Assembly (NCBI GenBank): GCA_009823505.1
Contig: VZQC01006595.1
Location: forward strand, 248,001-312,000
Length of the DNA stretch: 64,000 nt
Reading direction: 5' to 3'
Origin: Rhizomys pruinosus
Taxonomy: Eukaryota; Chordata; Mammalia; Rodentia; Spalacidae
Shown here: one piece after another, positions 56,349 to 64,000 of the stretch
Layout: the number at the start of each line of letters is the position of its first letter
Numbering within the stretch: position 1 is the stretch's first letter
Position numbers and translations under genes: made by a program
The notes under the pieces: model-generated
The model's database searches: none
What the model saw: only the letters and a program-made list of their open reading frames with translations
What the model was told of the DNA's origin: nothing

Positions 56349-56402
56349 CACATACGTATGTACATATACGAATGAATGAATGAATGAATGAATGAATGAA
56401 TA
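56184..56402 (+). repeat. B3-family SINE with compound microsatellite
   Basis: GTGGGGCCAACGAGATGGCT, GAGTTTGATCCCCAGAACCA and GTGGTAGAAAGAAAGAG, then (CT)15 at 56302-56331, (CA)n to 56349, and (GAAT)n at 56371-56400. Confidence 0.85.
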
Positions 56403-56887
56403 AGTGTATGTGGGGCCTTCACTTGTGGTAGGCTCTAAGGCAACACTCCGGGCCCCCTGGCCTGTATGGGGCTCTTAAACCTATCATTCTTCGTCTACCT
56501 AAATGTCACCTTGTCTGAGACACCACCACTGATGACTTAGGAAGCAGGGCTCCTCAGGTCACAGTAGTGCCACTCATCGCCCAACAATAGTCTTTTCCTC
56601 ATCAGCCTCTCACATGATCTGCCTGGAGTTCTCTTCCAGTATCAAGACAGCTCAAATGCCACACAGCTGGTGCCCCGAGGCTGAGGTGGGGGGGGGTGCC
56701 TCCAGGACCCTGGCAGATGCTCAAATCTAGAAGTCCCTTATATCCAATGCCCAGGTGCCTGCACATAACCCAAGGTCCTCCTGGACACTTGAAATTACCT
56801 CCCTATTTAGAATACCGGGAGCAGCTTACAAGCTGGGGAGTCAGGACAAAGAAGAAAGTCTGTCTGTGATCAGTACAAAGGAAATTA

Positions 56888-57045
56888 TCTTTTCTTTTTG
56901 GAGACAGGGTCTCACGGCCTGGCTTCCAAATTTATAGCAAGGAGAGCCTTGAACTCCAGACCCTCTGGCCTCTGCCTCCCCTGTGCTGGGATTTTTGTGC
57001 CTGCGTGGCAAGCCCTCTACCACCTGAGCTGCAGCCCCAGCTATC
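56888..57045 (-). repeat. B4-type SINE, diverged
   Basis: TTTTTGGAGACAGGGTCTCA, CCTCTGCCTCCCCTGTGCTG and CTACCACCTGAGCTGCAGCC. Confidence 0.55.
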
Positions 57046-57369
57046 AGGTGTAAAATTATCCTGAATAGTTTTAATTCACAGCTGGTTGTATCCACAGATG
57101 CAGAGTCCATGGATACGGAAAGTCATCGACTCTAATTCAAAGCCCTTACTTTGTGCCAACACTGAGACAAACGTCACATACCCTCACAATGTCCTGAGAG
57201 ATGGAATCGGTACTGTCCTCACCTGCGTATTCACCTACCAACACCCATTAGTATTCTGTCCACCCAATGACCCACCACCCACTGACCCACGCACTCACGT
57301 AGTATTTCCCACGTATGCCTATATTCACCATCACATCTTCCCCCAGCACCAACCTCCTTCCTTCCTACA

Positions 57370-57450
57370 CATGGGGTAACAGACCTTCAGAGAGGTTAAG
57401 CGGCCCGCTCAACATCACACAGCTAAGTCAGCCACAGACCAGGAGGTGAG
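57370..57450 (-). repeat. MIR-like fragment
   Basis: CTTCAGAGAGGTTAAGCGGC and CAACATCACACAGCTAAGTC match reversed MIR 3' text. Confidence 0.45.
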
Positions 57451-57584
57451 TCATGAACTCCTCTCTGTCCTGTGGTCTCTTTGCTGTCTCACTTCACCTC
57501 TAACTGTCTCTCTGCATGCAGGTTTAATCGTGTAAGTCACCTCAAATCCTTTGGATGTGAGTAGAGTGTAAATTACAAATCAAT

Positions 57585-57765
57585 ATGACACAGGCCACTG
57601 TGAAGTCCACGCCAGGCCTGTGAGGTTGGAGTCAGTTAAGGAGCTGCTGCAGGGCCTGCCGGAGCTGATTTGCCTAATTGGCCCTGGTTTCCCCCAGTGA
57701 AGGACAATTATCTCAAATCTCAGAACCCAGAGCACTGCTCTGCTTCTATGTAAGGTGCCGGGCAT
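57585..57765. promoter_or_regulatory. Candidate conserved regulatory block
   Basis: Unique sequence with TTTGCCTAATTGGCCCTGG, GGACAATTATCTC and GCCGGAGCTGATTT. It combines homeodomain-like and GATA-like cores and sits away from any SINE. Inference only. Confidence 0.25.
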
Positions 57766-58913
57766 TTAGCCCAACATGAGAGTTTACTGTTTTTTCATTC
57801 ACCAGTGATCACACACCCATCCATCTATCTTTCCAACTATCTGATCCTTACAACCATCCAGAAATTATCCTGACACCACCGCCCCCCCCACACTTACTCA
57901 GCCAAGTAATGCTAATGAGTATCCATTGAAGCACCCAGGCATCCACTTAAGAATACATTCTGCCATCTTGACACTCACCCTCCCACCTACCCTCTCGCCC
58001 AGTTCACCCACACATTTAACCTCTCACCTAGATACCCCTCTGCGTGTCTCCCTTTCTTTCCTCCCCTTCCTTCCCCCATTCATCTCTTCATTGACCCATC
58101 CTTCCATTTCTACCACTCACACCCCCACACAGCTGCATTTCTCTTCTAGCCAGCCAGCCCCCATCTGTCAAATGCCTACTATATGCTGTCTGTGTTAACT
58201 AAGTACTGAAGAAAAAACAAAAAACCAGGCACCCTCCTCTAAGAAGCCCGTTGGTCTGGGGTAAACTGAACTCTTTATTGCTTCCACCCACAAGTTCCCA
58301 AGGGTCTTCCTTGCTCCACCGTCAGCCCTCGGGCTTGGGCCCTTGATCTGGCTGGCGTCCACTTCCATCCTGTCATCTCTAAGTCCGGCCTCCAGATAGC
58401 CTGGTTCACAGCCCCACTTGGCCTGTTCCCATTCCCTGTAAATACTGAACATGGCTGAAGCCTGCTGTAGTCAGTTGGCTCCCTGCCCCTCTATAGCCCC
58501 CTGTTCCTCAGACTGCAGAGCCTTCTCGGCAGGGCCAAAGTACAAGCAGACAGAGCTTCGGATCCCTAGGTCTACCTAGAAGTCCCCAACCCTGCCCAGG
58601 GGCTGGAGGAGACCCCACAGGAATGCCACTGGCCTGAGACCCACCCACAGTGTAAGAGACTTCGGACAAAAGGGGAGGAAGGGCCGGAGAGCAATTGAGC
58701 TGGGGACAGAGTGGTCTGGACAGCTGATGCCCAGGCAGGGAAGAGAGGTCAGATGCCAGAGGGAGAAGGTAGCCCAGGAGACAGGGACTCCAGACTCCAC
58801 AGTCCTCAATGCCAGGCTGAGGAGCTAAGCTTCATGTCAGGCCTAAAGCAATCTCTGGAAGCAGAGTAGCCTGACTCAGCTCTCCCTGCCTTCTCTTGTT
58901 AAACAGATCCATT

Positions 58914-59162
58914 ATTTTTTTTAATTAATTTTATTTATTTCTGTATGTGTATGAATGTACTGTCTGCATGCAAGTCTGTGCACCCGTGTCGTGCAACGCC
59001 GCGGAGGTCAGAAGAGGGTGTCAGATTCCCCTGGAACTGGAGTTCTCCTGGAATTGGAGTTTCAGACGGCTCTGGGCCGCCATGTGGGTGCTGGGGATCG
59101 AACCTGGGTCCTCTGCAAGAGCGGTCAGTGCTCTTAACCGCTAGGCCATCTCTCCAGCCCCA
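58914..59162 (-). repeat. B2 SINE, duplicated-subfamily
   Basis: Reversed B2 with CGTGTCGTGCAACGCCGCGG, CTGGAACTGGAGTTCTCC / CTGGAATTGGAGTTTCAG and GCCATCTCTCCAGCCCC. The 14-bp duplication TAAACAGATCCATT lies at 58900-58913 and 59163-59176. Confidence 0.95.
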
Positions 59163-59250
59163 TAAACAGATCCATTCTACAGATAAGGAAATCGCAGCAT
59201 AGGATCAGAGAAGTACAGAGAACTGCACAAGCCACACAGCAAGTTAAAAC
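59163..59250 (-). repeat. MIR-like fragment
   Basis: ATTCTACAGATAAGGAAATC and CAAGCCACACAGCAAGTTA match reversed MIR. The B2 inserted at its edge. Confidence 0.45.
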
Positions 59251-62225
59251 AGAATCGATTCCACCCTAGGTCGGGTGGCTCCAAATTTCTCCTTTCCCTA
59301 AAAGTAGCCGCTGGCTCAGAGAAGACATTCCCTGAACAGAGACGGTGCACCCTCTTAGGCACCTCTGTGGCCATCCTCGGCATGGGTGCACTGGCAGACG
59401 GCGCCATCTCCTCTCATGTGAACCTCGTCCCTTCTCTCTTGCCTAGGCATCTCAGGTGGTGAAGCCAGCCAGCTCTGTGAAACGTCCTGTGTGCTGATGC
59501 CCAGTCATCATCACCCAAACGGCCTCTGGGTCTCCATCAGTTACCTGTCCTCTCCCATTAACCTATCAGTGATACAGTGGAAGGCAATGCCAGGGACAGA
59601 GCCAGGTCCAAGAGCTTCGAGAACAAGGTGCTGGGGATGACATGGCTGGGCACAGAGGGGCTAACAATGACAGGAAGAGCCCTGAAGACTCGGGGTTTAC
59701 AATGAAATGAAGGGGGCCTTGGGTGACAAGACATTGGGGAGGAGACCATCCAGCTCCTAGCATCTCTGTCACCACGGCTACTGTTTACTGAGGACCTACT
59801 ATCTGTCAGGCACAACCCCAGGTGGGCGACACGCAGAATTTATCTAAGCCTCTGCAAGCCCCTCAGGGCCTATGTCTCTGTCTCTGTTTTGCGAGGACAA
59901 GTTAATGGACAGAAATGCCTGCAAATTGGGAGCAAGTTTGTGAGGAAGATCGACTTCAATTTTTTCTAAGTCATGTGACTGGAACTCCTCTCGCCATCCC
60001 AAGCAGCCTTTTGGGTGGCAGAATCTCAAGGGAGGGGTTAGCGCAGATGGTGGGGACCGAAAGGGTGGGCTCCCAGCTGGAGCACAGCAGCGTGGAGCGT
60101 GGGAAGCAGGCTTGGCCTCACCAGAAGCAGGAGGTTGGCGCCAGGCAGAGTGGGAGGGATGAGGCTACGCCAAGGCTCGTTGGGGGCTTGGTGCACACCC
60201 GCAGTGCCTTAAGTCTCTGAGGTCTTGTCAGAGGTGCATGGGGGCTGTGGGGGTCCTGCTACCGCTGAGAACTTTTGTAGTTTTGCTGGTTAAATATGGC
60301 GAAGACTTTCTGCCTATACTAGAAACTCACTGAAGTTTCTAAGGTTTCCTGGGGTGGGGCTAGGTAATTCTGGGAGGCTCTTCCTAATGGGTGTGCTGAC
60401 CAGGTGCCAACAGGACAAGGGAAAGTGGCTTCCTCATGGGGCCCAGAGGAGCAACCACGGGCTGTGTGGTATTCACACCTTCCATGCAGCATCCTGCACC
60501 AATCTCTGCAGGCCATGCAGTGCGGTCTGCTGGTCTGGTAGCCACCTGCTAGTCTCATCCTGCCCATGCCCTTCCTGGAACGACAGAGCACTACAGGAGG
60601 GTTGCGTGAGAGCAGGCCTCCAGGGAGAGGTGTCTTCCACGCAGCAGACTCACTCTGGTGTCCATGTACCTGCCTGAGCTGCTTTTCCCATCCAGCATGC
60701 CTACCACATTCCCTTAGAAAATTCCAACACGGCTTTGAGGACTGAACCTAGCATTTCTTCCTCCAGGAAGTCCTCCCTGACCGCCCTTCCTTTTCTAGCC
60801 CAGGTGAAATTCCTCTTTTCTATGCACTGGCTCTTTCCCCAGGATTTTAAGCCCCTTCCTAGCCCTGTGTTTGGACTAGGCCAGGGTCCAGCAATGTCAT
60901 GGGCGGCCAGTGACAGGAGCGCGTCCCTCTCGAGCACAGGAAGGGCTACAACAGATGCGCAGGTGAGCCCGCGCAGCCTCTGAACAGGACAGACCTGGCT
61001 CTCCCAGCTGCTCAGCCCCCCGTCTCAGCCCACAACCGGACTCCTCCTCGCTAGCTAGGAATCCTGTCGGTTGGCAGCAGGCAGTCAGACCTGCTGACGC
61101 TGGGCGCCTGCTTTAGGAATTCCTGTTCTAATTGGGAAATTGGATCTGGAACCTCAAGGCCCTTTCCACCACATGCTGCATGCCTCCTGCTGCGGCAGAT
61201 GCTTCTCTGACAGGCTTAAGGTATGTGGTTCTCTCAGGCAGATGGGGGAATCCAACCCTTTCTCTTCCCACACAGCCTGAGTTTCCTCATCTGGAAAATG
61301 GGGGTAGTAAACACCCACTCACTGGAATGGATGCAAAGGCCAATGCTGTTGGTGTGGCTCAAGGAGGCTACCTGGGGGCCGGCAGTGAGGGAGGTGGGCA
61401 GCCAGGCCAGCCTGCTGCATGTGACCTTCTGGCCTCAGAGTGCCTGCCAGGTACCCTAATAACTTGGCACCAGGCAACATGGAGGCTGCTTTTCATCGAG
61501 CAAATGGGGAAACTGAGGGTCGGACAGAGATGCTGATTCACTTAGGGTCTCCAGGGACCTCAGGCGTGCTGGGATTCTGGGCGTCACTCTGGGCTTCCTT
61601 CTTGCTGCCTCCTTCCATAGCTCTGAGTCCCCTGGGCTGGGCCTGGCAGGAACGTTCGCTTGGCCTTATTTAAAGTTGCAATTATCTGTCCCATTTCCCG
61701 CTGGCTCTGCTCAGCTCTCCTGAGAGGTGGGAAGACCCTGATGAGGATCCAGACTGGGAGTTCCTAAGGAATCTCCCTCAGGCTGGGGAGGGAGGCTGGA
61801 GGCTTTGTCTCCACACTGCCAGAGACTGCTTTACTTGTAAAGGTCATGGGCCTCTCTTCCTGGGACCCCTGCCCCAGGAGTTGGCCAGGTGAGTAGGGGT
61901 TCACCACAGTGGAGGTGACACCTTGTCAGTCACTAAATGGGTCACAGCAGGGCTAAGGTGGAAGAGGCTGGTAGGGTGGGGTACGGGGAGCACCAGCAAG
62001 ACCCCACAATGAGGGGGCAGAGGGTGGGCCTGAGAGCCAGGGTAAGGAAGCCCTAGCTGAAGGCCCCAGCTTGCTTGAAGAGAGGGCTAAAGACGATCAG
62101 AGATGGGCCTGAGCAAAGGAGAGTGACGGGGCTCATGGCGCAGAGTCTTGGGTTCAACCTGCTAGTGTTTCATGAAGGACTTGGGAGGGGACAGAATGTG
62201 ACTTAGCTCTGAACTAGGGGAAAGC

Positions 62226-62440
62226 TTCAAAAGGAGGCTGAGGGGACAGCTCCATAGGTAAAGTGCCTGGCATGCAAATGCAAGGACCTGAGGTTCAATC
62301 TCTAGCACCCATGGATAAAGCTAGAATGCAGGACAACCCTATTGCCCTAGTGCTGGGGAAAGGGTAGAGGAAAGACAGGCGGGTGAGTCCTGAGACTAAC
62401 TGAATCCACAGCGAGACAGAGACGATGGCTTGGAAAAAAA
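62226..62440 (+). repeat. B3-family SINE, diverged
   Basis: GGACAGCTCCATAGGTAAAG, GACCTGAGGTTCAATCTCTA and GCACCCATGGATAAAGC, then GGTGAGTCCTGAGACTAACT. Confidence 0.55.
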
Positions 62441-62480
62441 AAGAAAGGTGGAGCTAGATGTTGAAAAGATCCTAAAAGTC

Positions 62481-62682
62481 GGGGCTGGAGAGATGGCTCA
62501 GTGGTTAAGAGCACCAACGCTCTTGCAGAGGACCTGGGTTCGACTCCCAGCACCCACATGGCGGCTAACTCCAGTTCCAGGGGAATCCGATGCCCTCTTC
62601 TGACCTCCGTAGCACTGCACGACACGGGTGCACCTAATTACATGCAGACAGTACACTCATACACATACAAAAATTAAAAAAA
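62481..62682 (+). repeat. B2 SINE without internal duplication
   Basis: GGGGCTGGAGAGATGGCTCA, GGGTTCGACTCCCAGCACCC and GGCGGCTAACTCCAGTTCCA. An 18-bp duplication with two mismatches lies at 62463-62480 and 62683-62700. Confidence 0.95.
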
Positions 62683-62700
62683 GAAAAGATACTAAAAATC

Positions 62701-62731
62701 AATCTCTCTCTCTCACACACACAGACAGACA

Positions 62732-62784
<53 letters not shown>

Positions 62785-62786
62785 AC
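62701..62786. repeat. (CT)n(CA)n microsatellite
   Basis: CTCTCTCTC then ACACACAGACAGACAC and about 20 CA units, following the B2 tail. Confidence 0.95.
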
Positions 62787-63414
62787 CTCAGCAAAGGATC
62801 TCACAGCAGAACTTCAGTGCTGTGTGCCTCCAGACAGTTCCTGCCCCATGCACCAGACACAGAATTAGACCTGGGCCCACCATCCTGTCCTGTGTCTGTC
62901 TGGCCCTATGGCTGTGGTCAAGCCCCTGTCAATGTGCTCCCTTACTGAGCACTCCTGCATCCTGGCCGCAGTCCCTTCCATAAGGAACCCCCTAATTGGT
63001 GAGGATGATAGAAGCCAGCAGCTGTGACCAGAGCAAGGAGAATGAAAGAGAGGCCGGGCAACAGAGCTCAGAGTGGCGCCAAACTCCAGGGATGTGGCTC
63101 CCTTTCCATCTAGATCGGAACCCACATCTGACCCAACGTAAGTCACTTCCTCCTCTTCTGGGTCTTGGAATGGGCACACCCGCACCTACCTTGCAGATGA
63201 CTGCTATGAAGAGACTAGAAACGCAGAGTGCTTAACTCAGCAGAGCACTTAACCCAGCCTCTGGCTACAGTAAGTACTTAAGGCCAACAAGTATTAGGAT
63301 GCCTCAGATTTCTACCTGACTTGGCACAATACAGCCACTCAGTAAAGGAAATTATGGTACTGACATGAAGCAGCCCCTCTGACTAAGGCAGAAGCCAGCC
63401 AGTTTTCTTGTCTG

Positions 63415-63815
63415 TGGGACACAGAACAATGCCGCCCCAAGATGTCCACATCCTAATCCCCAAGAGTGTGAACATTACCTTACATGGCAAAAAAGGGCTT
63501 TGCAGAATTAAGGAACTCCAGACAGGGAGAATGTCCTGGATATCCAAGCGGGCTCAGCGTTATCACAAGGGACCCCATGGAGGAGAGGCAGGCAGGAGAG
63601 TCAGCAGAGGTGAGGAGGGCAGCTGGGTGGGGGGAGGGGATGCTGTACTCCATGAAGGCAGAGCACAATGGCAAACCCTTATAGCTTTGTAGTGGCCCCC
63701 AGTACCCACCCCAGAGAGCCCCATTTCCCTGACCTCCAGAGCTACACTATATTAACTTTACCTTGCTATATCTGTGGTAAATTGTTACAGTGCTGACAGA
63801 ATGAACACACCATCT
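63415..63815 (+). repeat. Ancient MLT1-like LTR
   Basis: CCACATCCTAATCCCCAAGA, ACATTACCTTACATGGCAAA, GGGCTTTGCAGAATTAAGG and TCACAAGGGACCCCATGGAG, with a 3' end CTGACCTCCAGAGCTACACT and GTGGTAAATTGTTACAG. This is the order of an old mammalian MaLR LTR. Diverged, subfamily uncertain. Confidence 0.55.
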
Positions 63816-64000
63816 TTGATAAAGCAGTTAGTTGGTGCTGGGGCCCTGCCGCTCATTCTCCATGGCTAAGAACAGGCACAGACCAGACCCTCCTCTGAGC
63901 AGGTAGTAGGAGGTAAGAGGTACCTTTAGTCACTCTGGTTCACAACTGTGGCTAATTAAAGCTCTCCCACCCTGCCCAGCATTTCCCACCCTGTCCGGGA

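Larger units (their letters stand above)
43341..64000 (-). other. Ephb2: Ephb2 intron 1 (3' part, 20.7 kb)
   Basis: This is sequence upstream of exon 2 in gene orientation. No signal-peptide exon with a flanking GT donor was seen, so exon 1 should lie beyond the window. It contains a complete MaLR retrotransposon, several B1/B2/B3/B4 SINEs and microsatellites. Unlisted stretches such as 43350-44160, 45000-46320, 57770-58890 and 59270-62220 look like unique intronic DNA without supportable genes. Confidence 0.85.

Noticed and set aside
1..64000. Bacterial or phage-type system, operons or ribosome-binding sites
   Set aside because: SINEs, MIRs, spliced Eph receptor exons and microsatellites show this is rodent nuclear DNA.

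Overview
This is mammalian genomic DNA from a rodent. It is dominated by muroid-specific SINEs: tRNA-derived B2, 7SL-derived B1, and B3, B4 and ID families. Older mammalian repeats (MIR, MLT1-like) are also present. The B2 and B1 copies differ from the mouse and rat forms I know, for example in their B2 3' halves and in a 17-bp internal B2 duplication. I therefore infer a muroid outside Mus/Rattus but cannot name the species.

The only protein-coding gene I can support is Ephb2, the ephrin-B receptor tyrosine kinase, on the minus strand. Two coding exons are present. Exon 2 (43276-43340, 65 bp) encodes the start of the mature ectodomain. Exon 3 (39286-39970, 685 bp) encodes nearly all of the ephrin-binding domain and the beginning of the cysteine-rich region. 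Both have canonical AG/GT splice sites and compatible phases. In gene order, 64000-43341 is the 3' part of intron 1, 43275-39971 is all of intron 2, and 39285-1 is the first 39 kb of intron 3. Exon 1 (signal peptide) and exon 4 onward lie outside.

The low-coordinate side (intron 3) holds a homopolypyrimidine tract of about 740 bp, a 14-copy 37-bp minisatellite, a 19-bp minisatellite, many SINEs, a probable solo LTR inserted in a B2, and several unique AT-motif or CpG-rich blocks that could be conserved enhancers. Intron 2 carries a 5-copy 50-bp repeat, a strong G-quadruplex sequence and a TAATTA-rich block. Intron 1 carries a complete LTR-flanked non-autonomous MaLR (ERVL-type) retrotransposon with a primer-binding site matching tRNA-Leu and a younger B2 inserted in its 3' LTR.

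I found no bacterial-type system, CRISPR, classical RNA gene or second gene. The most informative novelties are the B2 subfamily with its internal duplication, the solo LTR nested in a B2, the complete MaLR, and the intronic homeodomain/TCF-motif blocks that may regulate Ephb2. No database search or alignment was run. Repeat families and regulatory calls rest on recognition by eye.
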